NCBI GenBank assembly: GCA_014872815.1
Contig: WKFK01000010.1
Span: 62,001 to 126,000, forward strand
Source of the DNA: Paracoccaceae bacterium
GTDB lineage: Bacteria; Pseudomonadota; Alphaproteobacteria; Rhodobacterales; Rhodobacteraceae
Reading direction: 5' to 3'
Length of the DNA stretch: 64,000 nt
Shown: piece after piece, positions 18,551 through 27,833 of the stretch
Position numbering within the stretch: position 1 is the stretch's first letter
How the letters are laid out: each line of letters opens with the position of its first letter
Program-made: the position numbers and the translations under genes
Notes under the pieces: generated by a model
Database searches by the model: none
Told to the model about the DNA's origin: nothing
What the model saw: only the letters and a program-made list of their open reading frames with translations

Positions 18551-19207
18551 GTGGTATTCAAGCGCCGCGATAGAAGACCATTCCTCCGCATCATCGGAGA
18601 GTTTTTCTATCCCCGCGGTGGCTGGGGACGGGCGGCGCGTTACGTGCAGCACCGCCTGCATCGTCTGCCTGGGTCTGCAGAAACCATCGGGCGCGGTATC
18701 TGGGCTGGCGTCTTCACCACCTTCACGCCGTTTTACACCATGCATTTTGTGGTGGCTGCGTTGCTCTCGCGCATTCTGGGCGGTAATCTGCTGGCTGCCC
18801 TGCTGGCGACCTTTTTCGGCAATCCCCTGACCTATGTGCCAATTGGTGTTGTCTCGCTCAAAACCGGTCACTTCCTATTAGGGACTGAGTTTGAGGAAGG
18901 AGGCAAAGGCACTTTAGCAGGTAAATTTGCCAATGCCGGCGCAGATCTTTGGCATAACTTTTGGGCTATGTTTAACGATAATGTGGCTGATTGGCATGGC
19001 TTGCGGATCTTCTTTGATGAGGTGTTCTACCCCTATATGGTTGGTGGCATTATCCCCGGTATCATCACGGCAACCGTCATGTACTACCTCTCCGTCCCGG
19101 TGATCCGCGCGTATCAAAAGCGCCGTTCTGCGAAATTCGCCAAACGTATCGCCAAAGCGAGGGCTGTGGCTGAAGAGCAGGCCGCCAACGTGCAGCAGGA
19201 CAACTGA
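18551..19207 (+). CDS. DUF2062 membrane protein
   Basis: 218-residue protein of the DUF2062 family. RGGWGRAARYVQHRLHRLPG near residue 20, followed by ETIGRGIWAGVFTTFTPFY and the AALLATFFGNPLTYVP motif, is typical. There are two or three hydrophobic segments and a basic, charged C-terminus. GTG 18551 follows GAGGAA and comes 18 bases after rsh. Function is unknown, but the gene recurrently precedes pdxJ in this group. Confidence 0.88.
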   Translation: MVFKRRDRRPFLRIIGEFFYPRGGWGRAARYVQHRLHRLPGSAETIGRGIWAGVFTTFTPFYTMHFVVAALLSRILGGNLLAALLATFFGNPLTYVPIGVVSLKTGHFLLGTEFEEGGKGTLAGKFANAGADLWHNFWAMFNDNVADWHGLRIFFDEVFYPYMVGGIIPGIITATVMYYLSVPVIRAYQKRRSAKFAKRIAKARAVAEEQAANVQQDN

Positions 19208-19313
19208 TTACCTTCGGTTGCGCGACATTGTACCCATACAAAAAACCGGTTTTCCTTAGGTCAGACTGCGCCTAGTGTCGCGACAATTGAAAAACGACCT
19301 CGGAGGAAATGCG

Positions 19314-20048
19314 ATGCTGCGTTTGGGAGTGAATATTGATCACGTAGCCACTTTGCGCAACGCACGTGGTTCGGCGTATCCTGACCCTGTCCGTGCTGCC
19401 AAATTGGCGGAGGAAGCAGGCGCTGATGGCATTACGGCGCATCTACGAGAAGATCGCCGCCATATTGTCGATGCGGATATTGATGCCTTGATGGAGGCGC
19501 TCTCTGTGCCACTCAACTTCGAGATGGCCGCCACCGAGGAAATGCAGGCCATTGCACTGCGCCACAAACCGCATGCCGTCTGTATCGTGCCTGAAAAACG
19601 CGAAGAGCGTACCACCGAGGGCGGCCTCGAAGTGGCGCGTGAGGAAAACAAACTGGCCCACTACATCGCACCTCTACGTGAAGCAGGCTGTCGTGTGTCG
19701 ATTTTCATCGCGGCAGACCAGGCGCAGATTGAGGCCGCCAACCGCATTGGTGCGGAAGTCATCGAGCTGCACACTGGCGCCTATTGCGATTACCACTACG
19801 AAGGCCGCTTTGAGGAGCGTGACGCGGAACTGCGCCGCCTAACCGAAATGGCCACATTCGCCCATTCTCTTGGACTAGAGGTCCATGCCGGACACGGGCT
19901 GACGTACGAAACTGTAAAGCCAATCGCAGCGCTGCCTGAGATTATGGAACTCAACATTGGTCACTTCTTGATGGGCGAGTCGATTTTCCGCGGTCTCAAA
20001 CCTGCCATCCAAGAAATGCGCCGTCTGATGGATGATGCGCGCGCTTGA
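19314..20048 (+). CDS. pdxJ: Pyridoxine 5'-phosphate synthase
   Basis: 244-residue TIM-barrel enzyme that condenses 1-deoxyxylulose 5-phosphate with 3-amino-2-oxopropyl phosphate to form pyridoxine 5'-phosphate. The motifs [44 protein letters not shown] and [11 protein letters not shown] (catalytic histidine region) are present. ATG 19314 follows GGAGG; the in-frame ATG-less upstream extension starting at 19275 is rejected because the family begins at MLRLGVNID. Confidence 0.96.
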   Translation: MLRLGVNIDHVATLRNARGSAYPDPVRAAKLAEEAGADGITAHLREDRRHIVDADIDALMEALSVPLNFEMAATEEMQAIALRHKPHAVCIVPEKREERTTEGGLEVAREENKLAHYIAPLREAGCRVSIFIAADQAQIEAANRIGAEVIELHTGAYCDYHYEGRFEERDAELRRLTEMATFAHSLGLEVHAGHGLTYETVKPIAALPEIMELNIGHFLMGESIFRGLKPAIQEMRRLMDDARA

Positions 20049-20064
20049 CCGTGAAAGGTGCAGC

Positions 20065-20508
20065 ATGGATCTGAATCTTCGGCGATACGCGCTGTTTTAC
20101 GGCGCTCTGATGTTGGCAGTGACGGCGATTGATTTTGCCCTCGCGCGCTGGACCAGCACGGATCTGCCCTTGGGCATGAGCGTGTGGTTGCCAGCGATCA
20201 GCGCCGCACAGGATTTGGGGCTGCGTCACGGCAAGGCCACACGCGCGGCTCTACCAAAGGGGTTGGTTTGGCGATTAGCGTGGCCGCTGACCGTGGTGGC
20301 CACCGCGCTGCAACTTGCCTTTGCGGCGCTTTCGTTGGGGGTGATGCTTGCGCTCGGATATGATGTGTTTTCCGTGCTGTCCGTGATTGGCTTGCCCGGC
20401 TGGGCGCTGGTTTTTGTGGGAATGGTTGCGTTGCTCTACCTGACGAACCGCATTTTCCTCGGCCTTGGCGTGCGCAGTGGTATCAAGGCCGCCAGCAAGG
20501 CGTCCTGA
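20065..20508 (+). CDS. Four-helix membrane protein, ABZJ_00895-like
   Basis: 147-residue protein with about four hydrophobic segments and an N-terminal LNLRRYALFYGALML. The pattern resembles the small ABZJ_00895 membrane family, a tentative match from memory; function is unknown. ATG 20065 follows AAAGGTG, and the gene begins 16 bases after pdxJ. Its stop shares one base with the next ATG. Confidence 0.6.
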   Translation: MDLNLRRYALFYGALMLAVTAIDFALARWTSTDLPLGMSVWLPAISAAQDLGLRHGKATRAALPKGLVWRLAWPLTVVATALQLAFAALSLGVMLALGYDVFSVLSVIGLPGWALVFVGMVALLYLTNRIFLGLGVRSGIKAASKAS

Positions 20509-21143
20509 TGTTCAGCATGACGCCAGAGTTCATCGCTATCTGGATAGCCTGGCTCATGGCGGGCGGCTCGCCAGGTCCCGCGACAATGGGTATCGCTGGA
20601 ACTGCTATGTCCGAAGGCAGACGCCCTGCCTTAGCCTTCGCTCTGGGCATCCTTGTGGGCTCTGCCAGCTGGGGCATTGCTGCGGCTATTGGCCTGTCCG
20701 CCGTGATGCTTGCCAATGTTTGGGTGTTTGAAATCCTGCGCTATGCAGGCGCTGCTTACCTCGGATGGTTGGCGTTAAAAGTCGCCAAACGAGCTATGGA
20801 TGCAGATGCGACCGCCCCTGCGGGTACTCCGTTCAAAGGCAGTTTTGGCGCGCTGTTTGTGAAAGGCGCAGCTGTGCATATCACCAACCCGAAAGCGATC
20901 CTCAGTTGGGCGTCGATATACGCGATCGTCGCGCCTGCAGATGCCACCCCATCCACGCTGTTTGGCTATTTCGGGGCTTTGTTTGCGGGTTCCATTTTGA
21001 TCTTCATTGGGTATGCTTTTCTGTTTTCCTCGCCTGCCATTGTGCGGGGGTACCGCCGCGCCAGCCGTGTTTTTGATCTCGCATTCGCGGGTTTTTTCGG
21101 CTTTGCTGCTTTCAAGATTTTGACAGCCAAGTTGGAGACCTAA
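20508..21143 (+). CDS. LysE-family amino acid exporter
   Basis: 211-residue inner membrane exporter with six hydrophobic segments. Family signatures are GGSPGPATMGIAGTAMSEGR near residue 20 and HITNPKAILSW near residue 125. The start overlaps the preceding stop (TGATG), so the two are translationally coupled. Substrate is not predictable. It is a distant paralogue of the LysE protein at 11844. Confidence 0.88.
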   Translation: MFSMTPEFIAIWIAWLMAGGSPGPATMGIAGTAMSEGRRPALAFALGILVGSASWGIAAAIGLSAVMLANVWVFEILRYAGAAYLGWLALKVAKRAMDADATAPAGTPFKGSFGALFVKGAAVHITNPKAILSWASIYAIVAPADATPSTLFGYFGALFAGSILIFIGYAFLFSSPAIVRGYRRASRVFDLAFAGFFGFAAFKILTAKLET

Positions 21144-21144
21144 T

Positions 21145-21597
21145 TTGTTCCGCCATGTCATTTTTGCCGCTGCCCTAACACTGGGCCTAACAGGTGCCGT
21201 CGCCGCGCAAGAGGCTTTTGAATGTGAATGGCAAGCGCGTGCTGATGCCATTGTAGAGCCGTGGGAAGAGAATAGCCGCACTTTCGCCAATGGGGATGTG
21301 CGTCTGGCACTGCTTGACACCATCGAACCTGCCGCAGGAGCATTTCATGTCCTTGTCTTGTCTCCACCATTTGATGAGTTGGGCGGACGTCAATGCCGCA
21401 CCATCTCAGTGGCAGAAGGCATTGGGTTCTCCGGGGCGGATTTTTCAACTCTGACGGCGCAGTATGAGCCATCTGTTGGCTTGATTTTCCAAATGAACGT
21501 GCGGCGGTTTCTCCCCGACCAAGATGCTTTTGGCGATGCGCTTCTGACGTTTACGTTGAACCAGGCGACAGGCCACATCGGTGCAGGTTTGCAATGA
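21145..21597 (+). CDS. Secreted hypothetical protein
   Basis: 150-residue protein with a signal peptide ending GAVAAQ near residue 22. The mature part has two cysteines (FECEWQ and GRQCRTIS) that could form a disulfide. I do not recognise the family. The start is TTG 21145, right after the LysE stop. It ends by ATGA overlap with acpS, so it is in the same operon although functionally unrelated. Confidence 0.65.
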   Translation: MFRHVIFAAALTLGLTGAVAAQEAFECEWQARADAIVEPWEENSRTFANGDVRLALLDTIEPAAGAFHVLVLSPPFDELGGRQCRTISVAEGIGFSGADFSTLTAQYEPSVGLIFQMNVRRFLPDQDAFGDALLTFTLNQATGHIGAGLQ

Positions 21598-22016
21598 TCC
21601 TCGGCATCGGCTCTGACCTTGCAAATATTGACCGTATCGCGGGCACTATCGAGCGTTTTGGCGATCGGTTCAAAAATCGTGTCTTCACCGAAGTGGAGCA
21701 GGCCAAAGCCGAGCGCCGCCGCGATACCGTTGGCACCTACGCCAAACGCTGGGCCGCCAAGGAGGCTTGCTCTAAGGCGCTGGGGACGGGGCTCGCCATG
21801 GGCATCAGTTGGAAAGACATGGCAGTCAAAAACCTGCGCACTGGCCAGCCTGTGATGGAAGTTACCGGCTGGGCGAAAGAGCGCTTGGAAAAGATGACAC
21901 CCTCGGGTCACGAGGCGATAATCCATGTGACATTGACGGATGATCACCCATGGGCGCAGGCCTTTGTGGTGATCGAAGCCCGCCCAATACTCGAAGAGTC
22001 CATCCAGTCGGGTTGA
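21594..22016 (+). CDS. acpS: Holo-[acyl-carrier-protein] synthase
   Basis: 140-residue enzyme that transfers 4'-phosphopantetheine from CoA to acyl carrier protein. The Mg-binding aspartate is D8 ([15 protein letters not shown]) and the catalytic glutamate is E57 ([15 protein letters not shown]). Length is normal. ATG overlaps the stop of the secreted protein gene. It lies 69 bases before lepB. Confidence 0.96.
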   Translation: MILGIGSDLANIDRIAGTIERFGDRFKNRVFTEVEQAKAERRRDTVGTYAKRWAAKEACSKALGTGLAMGISWKDMAVKNLRTGQPVMEVTGWAKERLEKMTPSGHEAIIHVTLTDDHPWAQAFVVIEARPILEESIQSG

Positions 22017-22043
22017 CAGTACGCGCGCGCGCCCGCATGTAAT
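22013..22043 (+). promoter_or_regulatory. Candidate promoter for lepB-rnc
   Basis: TTGACA (22013-22018) and TGTAAT (22038-22043) with a 19-base spacer, starting at the acpS stop. Both boxes are good but the spacing is longer than ideal. Confidence 0.4.
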
Positions 22044-22085
22044 CTCAGACCAAAAACGGCTGTAAATCGAGCGGAGACAGACCCA

Positions 22086-22925
22086 ATGGCGGAAAAAGCC
22101 AAAAGCGACAGCGGCATCGTCGAGACCATCAAAACGATCTTCTGGGCGCTCCTGATCGCCGGTGTGTTCCGCACCCTGTTCTTTCAGCCCTTCTGGATTC
22201 CATCAGGTTCTATGAAAGACACGCTCCTGATTGGTGATTTCCTGTTCGTGAACAAGATGACCTACGGCTACTCGTATGCGTCTTGCCCTTCGGTCCGTAT
22301 CCCGGCGATCGGCGTCAATGTGGACGCCAAGGATCTCTGTGGTTGGATGGGCAAAGGCAGCAACGAGCGCTTCATGGGCGGTGAGCCAGAGCGCGGCGAT
22401 GTGGTGGTCTTCCGCCATCCGGTGACGGGCTATGACTTCATCAAGCGCCTGATCGGTCTGCCAGGAGACAAAATTCAGGTCATCAACAGTGTCATCCACA
22501 TCAACGGAGTGCCGGTGAAGCGCGAAGAAGGCGGAGTGTTTCGCGAGGAATACGGCCCCCAAGGCCCTCAAGGCCATCGCCCACGGTGTGAAAACGGCCC
22601 CGTCGGCAACGGTGGTATTTGTGCCAAGTCCCGTATTGTCGAAACCCTGCCAAACGGCGTGACTTACAGCACCCTCAACATCACCGACCAGCAATCGGAT
22701 CACACCGGTGTCTACACCGTGCCCGAGGGGCACTTCTTCTTCATGGGCGACAACCGCGACAACTCTACTGACAGCCGCGTACCACAGGCCGCGCGTGGGG
22801 TAGGGTTCGTGCCTTACGAAAACCTGATTGGCCGCGCCGACCGCATCATGTTCTCCTCTGCTGGCCGCTCAATGTTTGCCTTCTGGACTTGGCGTGGTGA
22901 CCGGTTCTTCAAAGGCGTTGAGTGA
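22086..22925 (+). CDS. lepB: Signal peptidase I
   Basis: 279-residue membrane-anchored serine protease that cleaves signal peptides of exported preproteins. An N-terminal membrane segment spans about 14-32. The catalytic Ser is S42 in [12 protein letters not shown] and the general-base Lys is K120 in [25 protein letters not shown] is the conserved box E region. There is an insertion of about 50 residues between the catalytic lysine and box E, as in other alphaproteobacteria. The stop is 7 bases before the rnc start. Confidence 0.96.
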   Translation: MAEKAKSDSGIVETIKTIFWALLIAGVFRTLFFQPFWIPSGSMKDTLLIGDFLFVNKMTYGYSYASCPSVRIPAIGVNVDAKDLCGWMGKGSNERFMGGEPERGDVVVFRHPVTGYDFIKRLIGLPGDKIQVINSVIHINGVPVKREEGGVFREEYGPQGPQGHRPRCENGPVGNGGICAKSRIVETLPNGVTYSTLNITDQQSDHTGVYTVPEGHFFFMGDNRDNSTDSRVPQAARGVGFVPYENLIGRADRIMFSSAGRSMFAFWTWRGDRFFKGVE

Positions 22926-22932
22926 GGTCGTC

Positions 22933-23613
22933 GTGAAACTGTCTGCGGAGCTCAAAGCACTGGAAACGCGGTTGGGGCACAAGTTTTCCCGACCGGAGCT
23001 TCTGGTGCGCGCAGTCACGCATTCCTCCATGTCCTCCCCCACGCGACAGGACAACCAGCGCCTCGAATTCCTTGGCGACCGCGTGCTGGGGCTGGTCATG
23101 TCTGAAGCGCTTTTGGAACACGACAAATCCGCTGCTGAAGGCACGTTGGCACCGCGTTTCAACGCCTTGGTGCGCAAGGAGACCTGCGCTGACGTAGCCC
23201 GCGAAATCGATTTGGGCGCCGCGCTAAAGCTCGGGCGCTCGGAAATGATGTCCGGAGGTCGCCGCAAGCAGGCATTGCTTGGCGACGCCATGGAGGCTGT
23301 ACTCGCTGCCGTCTACCGCGACGCCGGGTTTGACGTTGCCAAGGCGTTGATCCTGCGCCTCTGGGGCAACCGCGTCAAAACCGTCGACGCCGACGCGCGC
23401 GACGCAAAAACCTCGCTGCAGGAGTGGGCGCAGGCACGCAAACTGCCACCGCCCACATACGAATTGGTGAAACGCTCCGGTCCAGATCACGCGCCGGTCT
23501 TCACCATTGCCGCCAAGTTGGAGAACGGCGCCTCAGCGGAAGCCACAGACAATTCCAAACGCAAGGCCGAACAAGCGGCTGCCAAGGCGTTGCTGGAGAA
23601 GGTGAGTAAATAA
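22933..23613 (+). CDS. rnc: Ribonuclease III
   Basis: 226-residue double-strand-specific endoribonuclease for rRNA and mRNA processing. The signature [15 protein letters not shown] carries E45 and D49; [12 protein letters not shown] gives the second pair of acidic residues. The dsRNA-binding domain covers about 155-225 and ends [15 protein letters not shown]. The start is GTG 22933, with GAGG 5 bases upstream; TTG 22918 inside lepB is an alternative. Linked to lepB and era, the conserved lepB-rnc-era order. Confidence 0.95.
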   Translation: MKLSAELKALETRLGHKFSRPELLVRAVTHSSMSSPTRQDNQRLEFLGDRVLGLVMSEALLEHDKSAAEGTLAPRFNALVRKETCADVAREIDLGAALKLGRSEMMSGGRRKQALLGDAMEAVLAAVYRDAGFDVAKALILRLWGNRVKTVDADARDAKTSLQEWAQARKLPPPTYELVKRSGPDHAPVFTIAAKLENGASAEATDNSKRKAEQAAAKALLEKVSK

Positions 23614-23721
23614 CAGCCTGGCCTGCGCATATCTCCTTTGCAAACCTTGCCCTAGCCCCTGCGCTCAAATTCCGCTACAGACGCCCCTTAACCAGCCAAG
23701 CTGACTCACAAAGGCATGCAC

Positions 23722-24630
23722 ATGACCACACGCGCAGGATTCGTTGCCCTGATCGGAGAGCCCAATGCGGGCAAATCCACACTCACCAACCAGATGGTGG
23801 GGGCGAAGGTCTCGATTGTGACCCACAAGGTTCAGACCACCCGCGCCCGCATTCGGGGGGTAGCGCTCGAAGGGGATAGCCAGATCGTGTTTGTCGACAC
23901 GCCTGGCCTGTTCCGCCCGCGCCGCCGTTTGGACCGCGCGATGGTGGCGGCCGCTTGGGGCGGCGCTGCGGATGCCGATATCATCGTGATGATGGTTGAG
24001 GCCCATCGCGGTGTGACCAAGGGTGTCGAAACCATTTTGGAGCAGCTTGAGGAAATCGGGCAGGGCCGAAAAATTGCCCTAGCAATCAACAAGATCGACC
24101 GGGTGAAGTCCGACGTGCTTCTGGCGCTGACCAAAGACCTCAACGAGCGGTTTGACTTTGTAGAGACCTTTATGATTTCCGCTGAAAAAGGCCACGGCTG
24201 CACCGACCTTCGGGCCTGGCTGGCCAAGGAACTGCCCGAAGGACCTTGGCTCTACCCTGAAGATCAAATCGCCGATCTGCCAATGCGCATGATCGCCGCA
24301 GAGATCACCCGCGAAAAGTTGACGCTCCGTTTGCACCAAGAATTGCCTTACCAGATGACGGTGGAAACCGAGAGCTGGGAGGAGCGCAAAGACGGGTCTG
24401 CCCGCGTGGATCAGATGATCTACGTCATGCGTGATGGCCACAAGGGCATCGTTTTGGGCAACAAGGGCGAAACCATCAAGGCCGTGTCAAAGGCGGCTCG
24501 TGAAGAGCTGGAAGAGTTTATGGGACGCCGCATCCACTTGTTTTTACAGGTGAAAGTACGGCCTAATTGGCTTGAGGAAAAAGAGCGTTATTCTGAGATG
24601 GGGCTCGATTTCAGCGACGGAAACGCATGA
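23722..24630 (+). CDS. era: GTPase Era
   Basis: 302-residue essential GTPase that binds 16S rRNA during 30S assembly. G1 is GEPNAGKST, G3 is DTPGLF, G4 is NKID, and the C-terminal KH domain includes GHKGIVLGNKGETIKAVS. ATG 23722 is preferred because AAAGG lies 7 bases upstream; ATG 23716 is too close to that site. The last 20 bases overlap the antisense small membrane protein gene. Confidence 0.95.
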   Translation: MTTRAGFVALIGEPNAGKSTLTNQMVGAKVSIVTHKVQTTRARIRGVALEGDSQIVFVDTPGLFRPRRRLDRAMVAAAWGGAADADIIVMMVEAHRGVTKGVETILEQLEEIGQGRKIALAINKIDRVKSDVLLALTKDLNERFDFVETFMISAEKGHGCTDLRAWLAKELPEGPWLYPEDQIADLPMRMIAAEITREKLTLRLHQELPYQMTVETESWEERKDGSARVDQMIYVMRDGHKGIVLGNKGETIKAVSKAAREELEEFMGRRIHLFLQVKVRPNWLEEKERYSEMGLDFSDGNA

Positions 24631-24799
24631 CAGCAATGATGCCCCAGACCACAGCCGCTGCAGCAAAGAGTGCAACGGCAATGTGGGCGGCGGGGAGTTT
24701 GTCAGTCGGGATCATGCCAGTGGCTTCGAGGGCAATCAACGATACGGCTGCCAAAAAAAGCAGCCGGACAGCCCACGGAATTCGCAGTTCCGGTCGCAT
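24611..24799 (-). CDS. Small two-helix membrane protein
   Basis: 62-residue protein with two hydrophobic segments (about 8-24 and 34-55) and a basic C-terminus (VMRFRR). ATG 24799 follows AAGGA by 8 bases; an upstream in-frame ATG at 24829 lacks a ribosome site. Convergent with era, overlapping its 3' end by 20 bases. Function unknown. Confidence 0.6.
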   Translation of the reverse strand: MRPELRIPWAVRLLFLAAVSLIALEATGMIPTDKLPAAHIAVALFAAAAVVWGIIAVMRFRR

Positions 24800-24868
24800 G
24801 ATGAAATATCCTTTTTTGAATACCCGCATTGCGGGTGGTGTTGTCTACCATGGGTTTAAAAAATTGTC

Positions 24869-25198
24869 ATGCGGTTAACGGCTGAGTTTTGGGTGCACGC
24901 TTATTTGGCGCGGCTTCGTCTGGCCGATATTCCCGCTTTTGTTGTTGCGCATGGGGATGATACCGCCGGGGCCGTCTTGGTGAAGCTCAATACGCTGGAT
25001 GGACAAGCTGTCGTGTATCAACGCAGCTTTGACTTGATGACGGGCGCGCGCAACTGGGTTGTTCTCGCTGAAGGCGAAGAAGCAGACGTAGACGCGGCTC
25101 TCAATCGTCAACGCAGCTTTGATACAGATGTTTGGGTCGTCGAAGTCGAGGATCGTCAGGGGCGTCACCTGCTTGATGAACCGGGCCTCTCGGACTGA
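24869..25198 (+). CDS. DUF1491 family protein
   Basis: 109-residue soluble protein. FWVHAYLARLRLADIPAFVV, GAVLVKLNTLDG and the C-terminal DVWVVEVEDRQGRHLLDEPG are characteristic of DUF1491, a small alphaproteobacterial family often next to era or recO. Function unknown. The ATG has no strong ribosome site. Confidence 0.82.
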   Translation: MRLTAEFWVHAYLARLRLADIPAFVVAHGDDTAGAVLVKLNTLDGQAVVYQRSFDLMTGARNWVVLAEGEEADVDAALNRQRSFDTDVWVVEVEDRQGRHLLDEPGLSD

Positions 25199-25258
25199 CC
25201 CAACAAACAGCTTCCCTTTCTGCGGCTGAGCGGCTTTTGTGGGCGCAAAGGAGGAGCC

Positions 25259-25990
25259 ATGGACTGGCGCGATCAGGGCTTTGTGCTCAATACCCGAAAG
25301 CACGGCGAAACCTCTGTTATTCTGGAGGTCTTCACCGCAGAGCATGGCCGACACGCCGGGGTGGTTCGTGGTGGTGTCAGCCGAAAGATGACGCCGATTC
25401 TCCAACCAGGCGGGCAGTTGGATCTCGCTTGGCGTGCACGCCTAGCGGATCATATTGGGAGCTTCACGGTAGAGCCGCTGCGGTCCCGCGCGGCTGTGCT
25501 CTCAGATCGATTTGCGCTGGCAGGCCTAAATGCAGTCACCGCCTTGTTGACGTTTTGCCTCCCAGACAGAGAGCCGCACCCGGCGCTGTATCATCAAAGC
25601 ACTCAGCTTCTTGATCTCTTGGGGCAAAACGACGTCTGGCCATTGGCCTATCTGCGCTGGGAGTTGGCGTTACTGACGGAGCTCGGATATGGTCTCGATC
25701 TCACGGAATGCGCCGTTACGGGCAGCACAGACAACCTCATCTACGTGTCGCCAAAATCCGGCCGTGCGGTGTCCGCCAAGGGGGCAGGAGATTGGGCGGA
25801 TCGCCTGTTGCGACTCCCACCTATTCTACGTGGAGAAGGAGACGCTCCGGACGATGAAGTGCTGGAGGCGCTGCGTACAACCGGCTACTTCCTATCGGAC
25901 AAACTGGCCCCTGATCTCGGCTCCAAACCGCTCCCGGAGGCGCGAGCGCGGTTTGTCGACCTCTTTGCCCGTCGGTTCAGATCCCTTTGA
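25259..25990 (+). CDS. recO: DNA repair protein RecO
   Basis: 243-residue RecFOR pathway protein that helps load RecA onto SSB-coated DNA. The OB-fold N-terminus reads [20 protein letters not shown] and is followed by [12 protein letters not shown]. The helical C-terminal part has [21 protein letters not shown], but the zinc-binding cysteines seen in some RecO proteins are reduced to one. ATG 25259 follows GGAGG. The 3' end overlaps the convergent META lipoprotein gene by 14 bases. Confidence 0.92.
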   Translation: MDWRDQGFVLNTRKHGETSVILEVFTAEHGRHAGVVRGGVSRKMTPILQPGGQLDLAWRARLADHIGSFTVEPLRSRAAVLSDRFALAGLNAVTALLTFCLPDREPHPALYHQSTQLLDLLGQNDVWPLAYLRWELALLTELGYGLDLTECAVTGSTDNLIYVSPKSGRAVSAKGAGDWADRLLRLPPILRGEGDAPDDEVLEALRTTGYFLSDKLAPDLGSKPLPEARARFVDLFARRFRSL

Positions 25991-26372
25991 ACACCATTTG
26001 CCGCCCGGTTTCGTCATTGCTCAAGACCATGTTCGCTCCTGACACTTCTACAAGCGTCATTTCGGAAAGCGCTGCAAAGTAGGCCTCTTCATCGTCGATG
26101 CCGGAGCAATACAGCTCCTCGACAAAGTCGATCTGAATGTCGACCCATGGGTAGGGTTTGATTTGCCCGCCTGAGTATCCATTACACGGGCCTTCCCCAT
26201 TGACGCTGCCATGCGGGCCAAAAGAGAGCAGGGCATTGTAATCAATCGGTGTTCCGTCCACTTCGGTCAGCTTCCAAGTGTAGTCCATGCCGCCATATTT
26301 GGTGACCGTTTCGGAAGGATCACATGCTGTAAGTCCAATAGTCGCGGCAATTGCCAAAAATCCAAATCTCAT
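25977..26372 (-). CDS. META-domain lipoprotein
   Basis: 131-residue predicted lipoprotein: the signal peptide ends in lipobox LTAC with C17. The mature part has the META/HslJ-like pattern: [17 protein letters not shown], then [19 protein letters not shown], where the G-x-CN-x-Y core is typical. Such proteins sit in the periplasm or outer membrane; roles are poorly defined, often linked to stress or antibiotic response. Its ATG overlaps the stop of the TetR gene upstream (ATGA), so the regulator and lipoprotein are one unit. Confidence 0.8.
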   Translation of the reverse strand: MRFGFLAIAATIGLTACDPSETVTKYGGMDYTWKLTEVDGTPIDYNALLSFGPHGSVNGEGPCNGYSGGQIKPYPWVDIQIDFVEELYCSGIDDEEAYFAALSEMTLVEVSGANMVLSNDETGRQMVFKGI

Positions 26373-26929
26373 CTGTCCGCCTCGTGTAATGCCAAAATCA
26401 AATCCACAAGCGTTCCCAACGCAGGACCGTTTGTTTGGCCGTCATGCGTGGAAAGCTCTTCCATGCCCACAAAGGCGGCATAGAGCACCCGCGTCAACTC
26501 CAGATTGGTCAAGCCGACCGCTTCAAACAACCCCTGCACGTAGGCCATGCGTTTGGCGTCGATTTGAGCAACGGCTTTTGCAACTTCCGGGTTTTCGCGC
26601 GCCCAGGCGCGAATGGAAGGCTCTGCCGCGATGCCTCCAAAATCCTCCGGCGCACCCGCCGCGGCAATTTGTGCCAATTCTCGCAGTTTCCGTACGGCGG
26701 TTCCCTGTTGTTCCACCAGGGTCACAATCTCTGCATAGGCCCGTGTTTCCCAGGCCTCCATCATGGCCGTCTGAAACGCCGGGACATCGTCAAAATGCCA
26801 GTAAAATGAGCCCTTTGTTGTGCCGAGACGCCGCGCTAATGGCTCTGCTTTGAGGGCCTTGGGGCCGGCTTCAGTCAAGGCCTTAAAGCCTGCCTTGATC
26901 CAGTCGTCTTTTGAAAGTCGCTTTGCCAT
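26369..26929 (-). CDS. TetR-family transcriptional regulator
   Basis: 186-residue repressor-type protein. The N-terminal helix-turn-helix is seen in PLARRLGTTKGSFYWHFDDV (residues about 29-48), and the C-terminal half is a helical ligand domain of TetR_C type. The start is ATG 26929; longer in-frame options run through the divergent gene and are rejected. It is divergent from the membrane protein at 27016 and shares an 86-base gap holding two inverted repeats, so it probably regulates itself, the META lipoprotein and the divergent gene. Confidence 0.88.
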   Translation of the reverse strand: MAKRLSKDDWIKAGFKALTEAGPKALKAEPLARRLGTTKGSFYWHFDDVPAFQTAMMEAWETRAYAEIVTLVEQQGTAVRKLRELAQIAAAGAPEDFGGIAAEPSIRAWARENPEVAKAVAQIDAKRMAYVQGLFEAVGLTNLELTRVLYAAFVGMEELSTHDGQTNGPALGTLVDLILALHEADR

Positions 26930-26951
26930 ATCGCAACATACGCTGCCGTAT

Positions 26952-26975
26952 TGACTCCCGCAAGCGTTGGAGTCA
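26952..26975. promoter_or_regulatory. Inverted repeat in the TetR/membrane-protein intergenic gap
   Basis: TGACTCC (26952-26958) and GGAGTCA (26969-26975), 10-base spacer, perfect arms. A candidate operator half of the region between the divergent genes. Confidence 0.45.
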
Positions 26976-26982
26976 CTCCTTT

Positions 26983-27000
26983 CCATACGAAAGCGTATGG
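26983..27000. promoter_or_regulatory. Candidate TetR operator palindrome
   Basis: CCATACG (26983-26989), AAAG, CGTATGG (26994-27000): a perfect 18-base palindrome of the size bound by TetR-family dimers, 16 bases before the divergent start at 27016. Confidence 0.55.
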
Positions 27001-27015
27001 ATTCGGGAGAATGCG

Positions 27016-27414
27016 ATGAACAAGTGGATGGTAACCGCCGCTGGGCTGCTGTTTTTGACAACCGGTGTGCATGTGTTTTTGGGAGGGCCGGAGATTCACC
27101 TACCGATTCAGGAAAGTGAGTTGGCCCCTCCGGTGCGGGCGGTTGGCGCCGTGCTTTGGCACGCCGTAAGTGTGATTTTGTTGGTTTTTGGCGGCGTGTG
27201 CGCTTGGTTGGCCCGCAATCCAAATCCGCCCTTGGCGTGGACGATGGTCGCCGTGCAGCTTGGCTTTGTCGCACTATTTATCGGCTACGGAAGGACCCTT
27301 CTTGGCAACCTGACCGTCATGCCGCAATGGATCATCTTCACGTTGATCTCTGCCGTAATTGCGATGGGCGTTCGAACTGACAAAGTGAAAGTGTCCGGTG
27401 TCGCAACTGCCTGA
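27016..27414 (+). CDS. Four-helix membrane protein under probable TetR control
   Basis: 132-residue inner membrane protein with four hydrophobic segments (about 5-22, 44-66, 74-92 and 102-119). A histidine pair (GVHVFLGG and LWHAVS) lies in or near helices. I do not recognise the family with certainty. ATG 27016 follows GGGAGA. Its divergent arrangement with the TetR gene suggests it is the regulated target, perhaps with a transport or stress role. Confidence 0.75.
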   Translation: MNKWMVTAAGLLFLTTGVHVFLGGPEIHLPIQESELAPPVRAVGAVLWHAVSVILLVFGGVCAWLARNPNPPLAWTMVAVQLGFVALFIGYGRTLLGNLTVMPQWIIFTLISAVIAMGVRTDKVKVSGVATA

Positions 27415-27417
27415 CAC

Positions 27418-27720
27418 TCACCAATTGCCGGTGTGGTCGCGTGGTGTCGCGACCACCGCTTCTGGCGGCCCATCGGCAAACTCCTTCACCTTGGCCGCAA
27501 AGGTTGCGAAGTACTCTTGGCTTTGCACGTGCTTCAATGTGGCCTCGCTGTCCCAGCGCCCCCAGTGAACGCGCGTCACGCCATTGTCGGCCACGGCCAC
27601 TTGATAAGAGAACCCTTGCGCCTTTGGATCATTTCCAACCGCATTTATGAACGCCTCACAGGTGGCGACCCAAACCATGTCGTCCCCATCGTAGTCATAG
27701 GTGATCGTGATACAGCGCAT
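27418..27720 (-). CDS. Small antibiotic-biosynthesis-monooxygenase-like protein
   Basis: 100-residue soluble protein. The C-terminal half (VHWGRWDSEATLKHVQSQEY then FAAKVKEFADGPPE) resembles the dimeric alpha/beta-barrel ABM or YgiN-type domain. The N-terminal half (ITITYDYDGDDMVWVATCEA) is also strand-rich. The match is by pattern only. It is convergent with the membrane protein at 27016, three bases apart, and its own upstream gap holds the tandem repeat at 27834. Confidence 0.55.
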   Translation of the reverse strand: MRCITITYDYDGDDMVWVATCEAFINAVGNDPKAQGFSYQVAVADNGVTRVHWGRWDSEATLKHVQSQEYFATFAAKVKEFADGPPEAVVATPRDHTGNW

Positions 27721-27833
27721 TCTGCTCTCCCTTTCGGTCCCTATTGTTGCACAAATGACCGCAACAGCGCTCGGTGCATTAATATCTTACAGTTCACACT
27801 GCCCCGAAAAACGCACCTCTGCAAAACAGACAT

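Noticed and set aside
19276-19285. Palindrome TGTCGCGACA upstream of pdxJ
   Set aside because: Short and of a common base composition; no second copy or partner to support a function.
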